Below the pieces are notes generated by a model. That model had not been told where the DNA came from and searched no databases. It worked only from the letters and a program-made list of their open reading frames with translations. From Phycisphaera mikurensis (GTDB taxonomy: Bacteria; Planctomycetota; B15-G4; JADJEK01): DNA of 45,133 bases. Location: positions 7,048 to 52,180 of the forward strand of contig DYIW01000002.1 of NCBI GenBank assembly GCA_020723465.1. Reading direction: 5' to 3'. This document shows positions 29,064-38,176 of this stretch, one piece after another. The stretch's first letter is position 1. Every line of letters starts with the position of its first letter. Position numbers and translations under genes: made by a program.

Positions 29064-30044
29064 TCAGGGCGCGCGCGGCGCGCCTTCCCACCCCTGGGAA
29101 GCGGCGCAGTCCCTGAGGTCGTCCACGACCTGCTGCACGCTGTCATAGTGAGCGGTCGGTCGCAGCGAGAAGCGCTCCAGGATCCGGCAGAGGGCGCCCG
29201 GCAGGTACGGGAAGATCTTGCCGAGGTTCATGACGCGGTGCGGGAAGAACATCGAGCCGTCCTCGTCGGAGAGGCGCGCGGCCAGGTCGGGCCGGGCGGC
29301 GAACAGCTCGCGGAAGACGAGGAAGCGCCCGGCCACCACGAGGTGCAGGATGTTGCCGAGCGCCCAGACGTCGAACGCGGGACCGTCCTGAAGCAGGTCG
29401 AAGTCGATCCAGCGGAAGCGACCGCTCTCGCCGTCCACGATGATGTGGTCGTTTCGGATGTCGCCGTGGCAGAGCCCGGCTTGATGCAGGCCGGCTATGG
29501 CGGCGAAGCAGTCGATGGTCTGCGCCAGGATCGCGGGGAAGCGCACCTGGAAGTAGTCCTCATGCGCCTGCGCGCGGCCCGACACGTGCTCGATCAGGGT
29601 CTGCCCGGGGATGAAGTCGATGACGCGCACCAGGTTGCCGCGGCTGTCGCGGATGGCGCGGCCCTGCATGAAGCGCGTGTCGCCGCGCGCGAACTCGAGC
29701 ACGCGGCTTTCCTTGTCGCCGCTGCGCACGCACAGGATCTCCTGGCCGGCGATGCTCACGATGAAGCGCTCCTCGCAACGCAGCTTCAGGATGAACTTCT
29801 TGCCGCTGCCAAGGGCCACGGCGCGCTTGACCCAGAACTTCGGCTGCTCGTCGATGCCGAAGCGGCCTTCCTTCTCCACGCAGCGCACCAGGTACAGCTC
29901 GTCATCGAGCGCGATGAGGTCGTCGCGGTCGATGTACATGTAGCTCGTCGTGTCCGTGAACACGCGCGGCGGGCCCAGGATCTTCCTGCCGAGGATCTCC
30001 TCGATCCTCTCCTGGATCCAACCCGATCGATCCGGCGCCGGCAT
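29064..30044 (-). CDS. Protein kinase-like (aminoglycoside/lipopolysaccharide kinase fold) protein
   Basis: 326 residues from an ATG at 30044. The central part carries a kinase catalytic loop, GLCHGDIRNDHIIVD, with Asp and Asn at the usual spacing. It is followed by the metal-binding FRWIDFDLL (DFD in place of DFG) and an alpha-helical lobe (AFDVWALGNILHLVVAG). The N-lobe has a plausible ATP-binding Lys in FILKLRCEERF. The HGD-type loop is seen in small-molecule kinases and in RIO/Kdo-like kinases as well as protein kinases, so the substrate is unclear. No membrane helix is present. It ends convergently with the caspase-like gene, 30 nt apart. Confidence 0.75.
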   Translation of the reverse strand: MPAPDRSGWIQERIEEILGRKILGPPRVFTDTTSYMYIDRDDLIALDDELYLVRCVEKEGRFGIDEQPKFWVKRAVALGSGKKFILKLRCEERFIVSIAGQEILCVRSGDKESRVLEFARGDTRFMQGRAIRDSRGNLVRVIDFIPGQTLIEHVSGRAQAHEDYFQVRFPAILAQTIDCFAAIAGLHQAGLCHGDIRNDHIIVDGESGRFRWIDFDLLQDGPAFDVWALGNILHLVVAGRFLVFRELFAARPDLAARLSDEDGSMFFPHRVMNLGKIFPYLPGALCRILERFSLRPTAHYDSVQQVVDDLRDCAASQGWEGAPRAP

Positions 30045-30180
30045 GTGCGCTTGCCTCCAGCCGCTCGCGCGGCGTTCGCGGAATCGCGGATTCTAGCAGC
30101 CCGGCGCGGGCCCGGGCGTCGACCGTTCCGTTGCCTGCTGGTAGACTCCCCGTCAGGAGGCCAACCGCAGGTCAAGCGCC

Positions 30181-30471
30181 ATGAGACTGCAAGACGCCCT
30201 TCGCCTGCTGAGGGAGCACCGCGAGGAGCTGCGGCGTCTGGGCGTGAAATCTCTGGCCATCTTTGGATCGGTCGCGCGCGGCGAAGCCGATGCCGCGAGC
30301 GATGTCGATGTCCTCGTCGAGTTCATCCATCCCGTCGGGTTCTTCCGCTTCCTTGACGTGAGGGACCGTCTCGAGGCCATCCTCGGCAGGCGCGTGGACC
30401 TGGCTCAACGCGATGCACTGAAGCCCGCCTTGCGCGAGCGCATCCTGAGTGAGGCCGTGGATGCCGCGTAG
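30181..30471 (+). CDS. mntA: MntA-like nucleotidyltransferase antitoxin
   Basis: 96 residues. A minimal nucleotidyltransferase with the signature LAIFGSVARGEADAASDVDVLVEF (GSxxRGE...SDxDxLV, catalytic aspartates present). In type VII toxin-antitoxin systems such proteins inactivate the HEPN toxin by adding AMP residues. The gene overlaps the HEPN partner by 11 nt, the classic pair arrangement. It is in the opposite orientation to the kinase gene. Confidence 0.9.
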   Translation: MRLQDALRLLREHREELRRLGVKSLAIFGSVARGEADAASDVDVLVEFIHPVGFFRFLDVRDRLEAILGRRVDLAQRDALKPALRERILSEAVDAA

Positions 30472-30811
30472 GGAGTGGTTCTTTCGCGTCCAGGACATGC
30501 TCGACGCGCTGGCGCGGATCCGCGAGTACACGGCGTCACTCGACGAGGTGTCGTTTCGTTCCAATCGTCTGGTGGTCGACGCCGTCATTCGCAACATCGC
30601 GACGCTGGGGGAGGCGGCCAGCGCCGTACCGTTTGACGTTCGCGAGAGGCACCCCGCAATACCCTGGCAGAAGCTCGTGTCCATGCGAAACGTCCTCGTC
30701 CACGAGTACTTCGGCATCAGCCTGGAAGTCGTCTGGCGAACGATCCAGGACGATCTCCCTCCACTGAGTACCTTGCTGGCCGATCTCGATAAGGCCGAAG
30801 GCGGACCGTAG
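30461..30811 (+). CDS. hepT: HepT-like HEPN ribonuclease toxin
   Basis: 116 residues. I chose the ATG at 30461, which overlaps the end of the mntA-like gene; a GTG at 30449 is also in frame. HEPN fold: the N-terminal helix begins EWFFRVQDMLDALARIREY, the middle helix contains VVDAVIRNIATLGEAA, and the catalytic motif Rx4-6H is seen as SMRNVLVHEYF (Arg and His present). HepT-type toxins cleave RNA, often tRNA, and are neutralised by AMPylation by the adjacent partner. Both active-site residues are intact, so the pair is probably functional. Confidence 0.9.
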   Translation: MPRREWFFRVQDMLDALARIREYTASLDEVSFRSNRLVVDAVIRNIATLGEAASAVPFDVRERHPAIPWQKLVSMRNVLVHEYFGISLEVVWRTIQDDLPPLSTLLADLDKAEGGP

Positions 30812-31140
30812 GGTTCCGGCGACTCCTTGGTGCTTACTTCGGTGCGCCATTGTTGCCTGTCGCGCGCGACGGACCATGGTGCAGCGGTCGACCCCTTCCC
30901 GCAGACTTGTCGGCGTACGTCGCACGAGTGCATCCGCGACACAAACTGCCATGCGCGATGGATTTACGCCGACGCAGGTGCTCCGCTCGGGCGCTGGCGG
31001 TGCTCCCCGGCGGGTTCTCTTCGCGACCCCGCGCCACGCGGCGAGATCCGAGCTATTCCTTCGCGGGCATGCGCTCCGCGACCGACATCCGGCACGCGGC
31101 ACGGCAGCCACGGCAAGACCAACACGGAGTCCACAAGGCC
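30812..31140 (+). other. Intergenic region before the A-type Fe-S carrier
   Basis: About 330 bases. Overlapping open frames exist on both strands but none has a ribosome site plus a credible protein. The downstream A-type carrier begins at the ATG at 31141, preceded by a weak AAGG. I see no RNA gene or clear promoter. Confidence 0.35.
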
Positions 31141-31467
31141 ATGATCAAGCTCACAAACACGGCCAGCGAAGAGGTGAAGAGACTGATCCAGTCCCAGAGC
31201 GGCGCACAGCCGAAGTTCCTGCGCGTCGCCGTGGCCGCGGGAGGCTGCTCGGGCTGGTCGTACCGGCTCGCCTTCGACTCGAAGCAGGAGAAGGAGGACG
31301 TGGTGAGCGAGCAGGAGGGCGTCAAGATCGTGTGCGACCCCCGCTCCTATCGCCTCCTGAAAGACGCCGAGATCCGCTTCGAGGGCGGCCTGCAGGGCCG
31401 CGGCTTCGTGTTTCACAATCCGAACGCCGCCAGCACCTGCGGCTGCGGCGACTCGTTCTGCTCCTGA
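31141..31467 (+). CDS. A-type iron-sulfur carrier protein (HesB/IscA/ErpA family)
   Basis: 108 residues. The ATG at 31141 begins the conserved domain directly (IKLTNTASEEVKRLIQSQ); the frame is open upstream but without homology. The three cysteine ligands are present: GGCSGWSYRLAF, then near the C-terminus NPNAASTCGCGDSFCS. It assembles or transfers [Fe-S] clusters, fitting the Fe-S-rich hydrogenase genes that follow 88 nt later. In some bacteria a HesB-like selenoprotein has Sec in the CGxGxSF motif. Here that position is encoded by TGC (Cys), so this is a Cys form of a family with Sec members. Confidence 0.9.
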   Translation: MIKLTNTASEEVKRLIQSQSGAQPKFLRVAVAAGGCSGWSYRLAFDSKQEKEDVVSEQEGVKIVCDPRSYRLLKDAEIRFEGGLQGRGFVFHNPNAASTCGCGDSFCS

Positions 31468-31554
31468 TCCCGCGCGCCGCGCGTTCGCGCTTGCCGCCAC
31501 GGCTGCTTTCGGCTCTGCTCTGCAGTTCCGACCGCATGTCTCCGGAGGAGCGCC

Positions 31555-33951
31555 GTGGCAGGACGCATCGGGGTCTTCGTCTGCGAGTGCAAGGGGCAGG
31601 TAACGGGGACGATCGACGTGGTGCGCGTGGCGGCGGCCGCGCGCGCCTTGCCCGACGTGGAGTTCGCCGAGCAGGTCGACATGCTCTGCGGCGAGGCCGA
31701 CCTCGGCGTCGCGGTGCGCCGCCTGCGCGACCGCGGCTGCGACCGCATGCTGTTCGCCGGCTGCTCGCCGCGTTCCTCGCTGAAGTTTCCGGAAGAGCGC
31801 ATCGCGCGCGTGATGGGGGGCCTGGGGCAGCCTGACGCGCTGTTCGAGGTGGCGAACATCCGCGAGCAGTGCGCCTGGCAGCACGCGGACCGCGATCTCG
31901 CCACGCGCAAGGCCGTGGATCTGGTGCGCATGGCGCACGCGCGCCTCCTGACCCTCGAGCCGCCGCCCGAGCCCGTGCCCCTGCCCGGCCGCGCGCTGGT
32001 GGTGGGAGGCGGGCCCGCGGGCCTGCAGGCGGCGAAGGACCTGGACGCGGTCGGCGTCGACGTGACGCTGGTGGAGCGCCGGCCCTGGCTCGGCGGCCGG
32101 CTCTGCCAGCTCCTGCGCGTCTACCAGTCCGAGGGGTGGCCGTCGGTGTGCGACAGCTCCTGCGTCGGGCCGGTGCAGTGTAAGGGCGTGCTGCTCTCCG
32201 AGCGCATCCAGGCCTACACGCGCGCCCGCGTGACCGCCGTGGAGCGCGTCGACGGCCGCTTCCGCGTGACCATCGCCGCGGCGCCCGAGCACGTGGATCC
32301 CGCGCGGTGCATCTCCTGCGGCGAGTGCGCGCGCGTCTGCCCGGAGGAGACGCCGCGCCTGGCAGACGAGGGGTTGTCGCGGCGCAAGGCGATCGACAAG
32401 GAGTTCGAGCGGGCGCTGCCCGATTCCTACTCGATCGTGGAGGAGGCGTGCACGCGCTGCGGCGCGTGCGTGCCGGCCTGTCCCACGCAGGCAATCGACC
32501 TCGAGCGCGCGCCGCGGCGCTTCACCGTGGATTACGGTGCCGTGTTCCTGGCTGCGGGCGTCGACGCCCTCGACCTCGCGGCCTACCCGCAGTACCTGCG
32601 TTCGCACCCGAACGTGGTCAGCGGCATCGAGTTCGAGCAGATCATGGCGCGCGGCTTCAAGCGCCCCTCGGACGGCGGCGTCCCCGAGCAGGTCGTCTTC
32701 GTGCAGTGCGCCGGCTCACGCGCCGGCCCGGACAAGGAAGTGGGCGGCGTGCCCTACTGTTCCAAGACGTGCTGCGCGGTGACGGTCAAGCAGGTGGACC
32801 GCATGGCCGCGGCCAACCCGGCCATCGAGGCCACGGTGGTCTACTACCGCGACATGCGCACCTACGAGCGCGCGCTCGAGTCCCTGTACCAGAACCTGCG
32901 GAACGTCGGCATCGAGTTCGTGAACGGCGAGGTGACGGGTATCGAGGGCGCGGGCGACGGCCGCCTGGCGCTGCAGGTCGCTCCTTATGTGCCGGGCGAG
33001 GCCGGCGAGGAACCCGAGCCGCTTCGCCTCGAAGCCGACCTGGTGGTCTTGGCCGCGGCGCAGGAGCCGGCGCGCGGCTCGGCCGAGCTGTTCCGCATGT
33101 TCGGCGCCGGCACCGATCGCCACGGCTTCCCCATCGAGAACCAGCCGCGCCTGTTCCGGCCGACCGAGTCGCTGGTGAACCGCGTGTTCGTGGTGGGCGA
33201 GTCGACCGGGCCGAAGGCGGTGCAGCAGTGCGCGGAGCAGGGCAGCGCCGCGGCCATGCGCGCGCTGCCGGAGCTGCTCGCCGGCCGAACGCTGCCGCCG
33301 CGCTTCGCCAGCCGCATCGACCCGCGTCGCTGCATCACGTGCCGCGTCTGCGAAACGGTCTGCCCGCACGGCGCCATCCGCATCACGGAAGAGGGCGCCT
33401 GCAGCGATCCGGCCTTCTGCCAGGCCTGCGGCCTGTGCGCCGCGGCCTGCCCGGTGCACGCGGCCGAGCTCAGGAACTTCAGCGACCGGCAGATCCTGGC
33501 CCAGGCGGAAGTCGCGTTCCGCGAGCTGCCGGCGGGGGAGCCGCGCATCCTGGCGATGCTCTGCTACTGGTGCTCGTACAGCGCCGCCGACTTCGCCGGC
33601 GTGGAGCGCGTCAAGGCGCCCGCGAACTACCGCGTCATCCGCATGCGCTGCTCCAGCTCGGTGAACACCGGCCTGGTGCTGGAGATGTTCAGGATGGGCG
33701 CCGACGGCATCCTGGTGGCCGGCTGCCCGGAGAAGAGCTGCCATCACCTGTGGGGCAACTTCCTGGCGGACAAGCGCACCGACCTGGCGCGCGCGCTCCT
33801 CTCGCAGCTCGGCGTCGAGCCCGGCCGCCTGCGCTTCGAGTACATCGGCGCGCCCATGCAAGCGAAGCTCATGACGGCCTTGCGCGACATGGACAAGAAG
33901 CTGCGCCAGCTCGGCCCGAACCCGGCGGCGCGGGCGGCGGGAGGCGCGTGA
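31555..33951 (+). CDS. HdrA-MvhD fusion: flavin-containing heterodisulfide reductase subunit A with hydrogenase delta domain
   Basis: 798 residues from a GTG at 31555 with GGAGGAG 5 nt upstream. The N-terminus is HdrA-like (RIGVFVCECKG). An FAD-binding Rossmann motif follows (ALVVGGGPAGLQAAKDL, VERRPWLGGRL), then two ferredoxin clusters (CISCGECARVCPEE, CTRCGACVPACPTQAID), a second flavin-site region and two more clusters (CITCRVCETVCPHGAI, CQACGLCAAACPVHA). The last 130 residues are MvhD-like (MLCYWCSYSAADFAG, RMRCSSSVNTGLV, GCPEKSCHHLWGN). In methanogens HdrA carries out flavin-based electron bifurcation and MvhD links it to the hydrogenase. The order HdrA-MvhD, MvhG, MvhA matches an MvhADG-HdrA complex, but no HdrB or HdrC is present here. 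Confidence 0.93.
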   Translation: MAGRIGVFVCECKGQVTGTIDVVRVAAAARALPDVEFAEQVDMLCGEADLGVAVRRLRDRGCDRMLFAGCSPRSSLKFPEERIARVMGGLGQPDALFEVANIREQCAWQHADRDLATRKAVDLVRMAHARLLTLEPPPEPVPLPGRALVVGGGPAGLQAAKDLDAVGVDVTLVERRPWLGGRLCQLLRVYQSEGWPSVCDSSCVGPVQCKGVLLSERIQAYTRARVTAVERVDGRFRVTIAAAPEHVDPARCISCGECARVCPEETPRLADEGLSRRKAIDKEFERALPDSYSIVEEACTRCGACVPACPTQAIDLERAPRRFTVDYGAVFLAAGVDALDLAAYPQYLRSHPNVVSGIEFEQIMARGFKRPSDGGVPEQVVFVQCAGSRAGPDKEVGGVPYCSKTCCAVTVKQVDRMAAANPAIEATVVYYRDMRTYERALESLYQNLRNVGIEFVNGEVTGIEGAGDGRLALQVAPYVPGEAGEEPEPLRLEADLVVLAAAQEPARGSAELFRMFGAGTDRHGFPIENQPRLFRPTESLVNRVFVVGESTGPKAVQQCAEQGSAAAMRALPELLAGRTLPPRFASRIDPRRCITCRVCETVCPHGAIRITEEGACSDPAFCQACGLCAAACPVHAAELRNFSDRQILAQAEVAFRELPAGEPRILAMLCYWCSYSAADFAGVERVKAPANYRVIRMRCSSSVNTGLVLEMFRMGADGILVAGCPEKSCHHLWGNFLADKRTDLARALLSQLGVEPGRLRFEYIGAPMQAKLMTALRDMDKKLRQLGPNPAARAAGGA

Positions 33952-33952
33952 C

Positions 33953-34966
33953 ATGGCGGCGAAGGTGAAGATCGCGATGACCTGGGCCGCGGCCTGCGGC
34001 GGCTGCGACGTGGCGCTGCTCGACCTCGAGGCCAAGCTGCTCGAGCTGACGCGCATCGCGGACTTGGTCTACTGGCCGGTGGCGCTCGACTTCAAGCGCC
34101 GCAACCTCGCGGCCCTGCCGGACGGAGGCCTGGACATCGGCCTGTATAACGGCGCGGTGCGCACCAGCGAGCAGGAGGAGGACGCGCTCCTTTTGCGGCG
34201 GAAGGCGCGACTGCTCGTGGCCTGCGGCTCCTGCGCTTGCTTCGGCGGCGTGCCCGGGCTCGCCAACCTCTCCGACCGGGAGGGGATCTTCGCGGTCGCC
34301 TACGGCAGCACGCCCTCGACCGAGAACCCGGAGGGCGTGGCGCCCGAGCCGCGCTGCTCCGTGAACGGGAACGAGCGCACCCTTCCCGAGTTCCACGACA
34401 CGGTGAAGAGCCTGGCGCAGGTCGTGCCGGTGGACGCCTTCCTGCCCGGCTGCCCGCCGCCGGGCGAAAGGCTCGAGGACCTGGCCGGCATCGTGGCGCG
34501 CTTCGCCGCCACGGGCGAGGCGCCGCCGCGCGGCGCGGTGCTCGCGAGCGACAAGGCCCTGTGCGACGAGTGCCCGCGGAACGGCTCGCGGAAGGGCGGG
34601 CGCGTCTCCGAGTTCAAGCGGCCGCACCAGCTCCTCGCCGATCCCGAGGTCTGCTTCCTCGAGCAGGGCCTGATCTGCATGGGTATCGCCACGCGCGGCG
34701 GCTGCGGGCTCTCGTGCATTCGGGCGAACATGCCGTGCCGCGGCTGCTTCGGCCCGACCGCGCAGGCCCTCGACCCGGCCGCCGAGGCGCTCTCCGCCCT
34801 CGGCTCTATCGCCGGCGACGCCAACGAGAACGACGTGCCCGCGCACGTGATGAAGCGCGCGGTGCAGAGCATCCGCGACCTGGCCGGCACCTGTTACCGC
34901 TTCACGCTGCCCGTCGCTCTGCTGAACCGCGCCGTGCGGGACGTTCCCGCGGAGAAGTCGCCGTGA
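33953..34966 (+). CDS. mvhG: [NiFe] hydrogenase small subunit (MvhG/F420-nonreducing type)
   Basis: 337 residues. The start is 1 nt after the previous stop. The Fe-S ligand pattern of group 3 small subunits is visible: CGGCDVALLDLEAKLL at the proximal cluster, LLVACGSCACFGGVPG, FLPGCPPPGERL, and ferredoxin-like clusters near the C-terminus (CDECPRNG, EQGLICMGIATRGGCG, CIRANMPCRGCFGP). It transfers electrons from the Ni-Fe site of the large subunit (next gene) to MvhD. It is cytoplasmic, without a TAT signal, which agrees with group 3. It overlaps mvhA by 4 nt. Confidence 0.93.
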   Translation: MAAKVKIAMTWAAACGGCDVALLDLEAKLLELTRIADLVYWPVALDFKRRNLAALPDGGLDIGLYNGAVRTSEQEEDALLLRRKARLLVACGSCACFGGVPGLANLSDREGIFAVAYGSTPSTENPEGVAPEPRCSVNGNERTLPEFHDTVKSLAQVVPVDAFLPGCPPPGERLEDLAGIVARFAATGEAPPRGAVLASDKALCDECPRNGSRKGGRVSEFKRPHQLLADPEVCFLEQGLICMGIATRGGCGLSCIRANMPCRGCFGPTAQALDPAAEALSALGSIAGDANENDVPAHVMKRAVQSIRDLAGTCYRFTLPVALLNRAVRDVPAEKSP

Positions 34967-36435
34967 AGGAGACGATCACCATCGACCCCATCACGCGGCT
35001 CGAGGGCCACGGCCGCATCGACATCCTGCTCGACGACGCCGGGAACGTCCTCGACGCCTACCTGCAGGTGGTCGAGCTGCGCGGCTTCGAGAAGTTCTGC
35101 CAGGGGCGGCCAGTGGAGGAGCTGCCGCGCATCACGCCGAAGATCTGCGGCGTCTGCCCGGGCGCGCACCACATCGCCTCGGCCAAGGCGTGCGACGCGG
35201 TCTATGGTGTGGAGCCGCCGCCCGCGGGCCGGAAGCTGCGCGAGCTGTTCCTGAACGCGCACATCGCGCACAGCCACCTGCTGCACTTCTTCGCGCTGGC
35301 CGCGCCGGACTTCCTGCTCGGCGCGGAGGCGCCCGCGGCGCGGCGCAACCTGCTCGGCCTGATCGACGCGCTCGGCGAGGAGACCGGCCGGGCGGTGCTG
35401 CGCGCGCGCGGCCTGGCGCAGAAGATCCAGGCCATCATCGCCGGCCACGCCATCCACCCGGTCGCCGCCCTGCCGGGCGGCATGGCCAAGCCGCTGTGCG
35501 CGGACGAACGCGCCGCCATCGAGGAGATGGCCGCGGAGCTGGCCGCGTTCTGCGAGCAGGCGCTCGCGCTCTTCGAGACGCGCGTGCTCGGCGACCGCAC
35601 CTGCGCCGCGGCGATCGAGAGCGACACGTACTGCCATGAGACCCACTACGCGGGCCTGGTCGATCCGGCCGGGCGGGTGAACTTCTACGACGGCAAGGTG
35701 CGCGTGGTCGCTCCGGACGGGAACGAGATCGCGCTGTTCGCGGCGCAGGACTACCTCGAACACATCGCCGAGCGCGTGGTGCCCTGGTCGTACCTGAAGA
35801 TCCCGTACTTGAAGAAGGTCGGTTGGCAAGGGCTCACGGACGGGGCGCGAAGCGGCGTCTATCGCGTGAACTCCCTGGCGCGGCTGAACGTGGCCTCGGG
35901 CATGGCCACGCCGCGGGCGCAGGAGGGGTACGAGCGCCTGTTTGCGCGTTTCGGCAAGAAGCCGGTGCACCACACGCTCGCCTACCACTGGGCGCGGCTC
36001 ATCGAGTGCCTGTTTGCCGGCGAGGAGACGCTGCGCCTGGCGCGTGATCCGGAGATCGCGGACGCGCGCGTGCGCGTGGTGCCGAGCGGCACGCCCAAGG
36101 AGGGCGTGGGCGTGGTCGAGGCGGCGCGCGGCACGCTCTACCACCACTACCGCACCAACTCGCAGGGCATGGTCGAGGCGGTGAACCTCATCGTCGCCAC
36201 GGCGCAGAACAACGCGGCCATGAACATGTCGGTGAAGAAGGCGGCCGCGGAGCTGATCCGCGGCGGCGAGGTGGACGAGCGGCTCCTGAACCGCGTGGAG
36301 ATGGCGTTTCGCGCCTACGACCCGTGCCTCGCCTGCGCAACGCACGCCTTGCCGGGGCGGATGCCGTTCGAGGTCCGCCTCTACCGGGGCGGAGGGCTGG
36401 TGCGGACGCTCAGCCGCGGCTTCTCGTGTCCTTGA
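34963..36435 (+). CDS. mvhA: [NiFe] hydrogenase large subunit (MvhA/group 3c type)
   Basis: 490 residues from a GTG at 34963 (GTGA overlaps the mvhG stop). It carries the Ni-Fe active site: N-terminal ligand motif KICGVCPGAHHIASAKAC and C-terminal DPCLACATH followed by a short extension that is normally removed by a maturation protease. The start ITIDPITRLEGHGRIDI is typical. Together with MvhG and the HdrA-MvhD fusion it forms a cytoplasmic H2-oxidising complex. The C-terminal motif uses Cys at the position where some archaeal and bacterial homologues have Sec. A maturation protease gene lies about 225 nt downstream. Confidence 0.95.
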   Translation: MKETITIDPITRLEGHGRIDILLDDAGNVLDAYLQVVELRGFEKFCQGRPVEELPRITPKICGVCPGAHHIASAKACDAVYGVEPPPAGRKLRELFLNAHIAHSHLLHFFALAAPDFLLGAEAPAARRNLLGLIDALGEETGRAVLRARGLAQKIQAIIAGHAIHPVAALPGGMAKPLCADERAAIEEMAAELAAFCEQALALFETRVLGDRTCAAAIESDTYCHETHYAGLVDPAGRVNFYDGKVRVVAPDGNEIALFAAQDYLEHIAERVVPWSYLKIPYLKKVGWQGLTDGARSGVYRVNSLARLNVASGMATPRAQEGYERLFARFGKKPVHHTLAYHWARLIECLFAGEETLRLARDPEIADARVRVVPSGTPKEGVGVVEAARGTLYHHYRTNSQGMVEAVNLIVATAQNNAAMNMSVKKAAAELIRGGEVDERLLNRVEMAFRAYDPCLACATHALPGRMPFEVRLYRGGGLVRTLSRGFSCP

Positions 36436-36660
36436 CCGCCAGGGTCTTCGCGCCGTGCGAGAACCCCATACAGGATCGACGAGCGAGGCGGTCTTCAAAC
36501 GCGGTGGCAAGAAAGACGGCAGGAGTGGTTCGAAGGGCCCTACTGACTACCGACTACCAACTTCCCACTCGCGGCGGCGCGCACGCCCCCGCGGCTGGGC
36601 GCGAACCTCGTGCCTGAGATGGACGCTGGCCGCCAAGTCTGGTCGAGGGGCCGCCGCAGT

Positions 36661-37128
36661 GTGAGGACTCTCGTCGTCGGCATCGGCAGCACCATTCTCG
36701 GTGACGACGGCGTCGGTGTGCACGCCGCCCGCCGCCTGCGCGAGCGTGACCTGCCGGAGGGAGTGGACGTCGAGGAGGCCGGCATCGCCGGACTGGGGCT
36801 GCTCGATCTCGCTTTGGGATACGACCGCCTGATCGTCATCGACGCGATCCTCACCGGCGCGGCCCCAGGCACGATCCACGTGCTCGAGGGAAACGATGTC
36901 GCCCGCGCCGCTCACCTCGGCCCCGCGCACGAGGCGGACCTGCCCGGAAGCCTCGACATCGGGAGGAAGCTGCTGGGGGCCGCCATGCCGAGGGAGGTCC
37001 TGGTCGTGGCGATCGAGGCAGCGGACGTCACGACGTTTTCCGAGTCGATGAATGACGACGTCGAGGCCGCGATCCCGAGGGCGCTGGCGCAGGTGGAGGA
37101 GCGGCTGCGGGGCGCGCGAGATCCTTGA
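36661..37128 (+). CDS. Hydrogenase maturation protease (HyaD/HycI family)
   Basis: 155 residues. I chose the GTG at 36661 because it begins the conserved N-terminus RTLVVGIGSTILGDDGVGVHAA; an upstream in-frame start at 36610 only adds a non-conserved leader. The family cleaves the C-terminal extension of the large subunit after nickel insertion. Metal-binding acidic residues are seen (GDD, VIDAI) and a His-containing loop (AHLGPAHEADLPG). It is located after mvhA, fitting that substrate. At its 3' end it abuts an unrelated, 5'-truncated ATPase, suggesting a recombination joint just beyond this gene. Confidence 0.88.
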   Translation: MRTLVVGIGSTILGDDGVGVHAARRLRERDLPEGVDVEEAGIAGLGLLDLALGYDRLIVIDAILTGAAPGTIHVLEGNDVARAAHLGPAHEADLPGSLDIGRKLLGAAMPREVLVVAIEAADVTTFSESMNDDVEAAIPRALAQVEERLRGARDP

Positions 37129-37132
37129 AAAA

Positions 37133-38176
37133 CGAGCCGGCTTCGCTCGTTCTTCGCGGTTCGACCTGCAGGATCCAGACGATCTGGCCCGTCTCCGAGA
37201 ACCGAAGCTCGCGCTGGGAGGTCTCGATGGGCTGGTCGTTCTCGACGAGGTCCAGCGGCGCCCAGATCTCTTCCCGCTCCTGCGCGTGCTGGTCGATCGT
37301 CCCGGGGCGAAGGCCCGCTTCCTGATCCTGGGAAGTGCCTCGCCGGAGCTGCTGCGGCAGAGCTCCGAGAGCCTGACGGGACGTGTCGCCTACCACGATC
37401 TCGAGGGCCTCGCCCTCGATGAGGTGGGGCTCGCCGAGCGGGACGTTCTGTGGGAACGCGGCGGGTTTCCCCGGTCCTTCCTCGCTGTCTCGGACGAGGC
37501 CAGCGCCGAGTGGCGTCGCGGCTTCGTCCGGACATTCCTCGAGCGGGACATCCCTCAACTCGGCGTCCAGATTCCCTCGGCGACGCTCTCGCGCTTCTGG
37601 CGGATGCTGGCCCACTATCACGGACAGCTCTGGAACGGCGCCGAGCTGGCGCGGGCATTCGGTGTCGCCGCGTCGACGGTTCGCCGCTACCTCGACGTGC
37701 TGAGCGGTGCGCTCGTGGTTCGCCAGTTGCCGCCCTGGCACGAGAACCTCGCCAAGCGGCAGGTCAAATCCCCCAAGGTCTACGTCGCCGACTCGGGCCT
37801 CCTCCACACGCTGCTCGGCCTCGAGACGCGCGCGGACCTCGATTCCCATCCGAAGATCGGCGCGTCGTGGGAGGGTTTCGTCCTCCACGAGGTGGCGACC
37901 CGGCTCGGCGCAAGGCCCGGGGAGAGCTTCTTCTGGGCGACGCATGCCGGCGCCGAGCTCGATCTCCTGGTCGTCCGCGGCCGGCGGCGCCTCGGCTTCG
38001 AGGTCAAGCGAACGACGGCGCCGTCCACGACGCGCTCCATGCACTCCGCCATCGAGTCGCTTGGTCTGGAGCGGCTGGACGTCGTTCACGCGGGAGACCA
38101 CACGTTCGCGCTGACCGAGCGCATCCGCGCCGTGAGCTTCGCGAGGTTGTTCGAGGACGTCGAGCCGCTGGCCTGA
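37133..38176 (+). pseudogene. 5'-truncated AAA+ ATPase of the DUF4143 family
   Basis: The frame carries about 345 codons matching the middle and C-terminal parts of the AAA/DUF4143 family: RFDLQDPDDLARL, LVVLDEVQRRPDLFPLL (Walker B-like), FLILGSASPELLRQSSESLTGR, WRRGFVRTFLERDIPQL and the C-terminal nuclease-like DUF4143 part (ADSGLLHTLLGL, GAELDLLVVRGRRRLGFEVK). Family members begin with about 40 residues that include the Walker A P-loop (GPRQxGKTT). Here that part is absent: homology starts directly after the hydrogenase maturation gene. The gene is therefore broken at its 5' end. It ends at a strong hairpin shared with the convergent selenoprotein gene. Confidence 0.7.

Noticed and set aside
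31141..31467. HesB-like selenoprotein
   Set aside because: The CGCGDSF motif uses TGC at the possible Sec position.
36310..36435. Selenocysteine in the hydrogenase large subunit C-terminal motif
   Set aside because: The motif DPCLACATH is encoded with TGC codons; no in-frame UGA.
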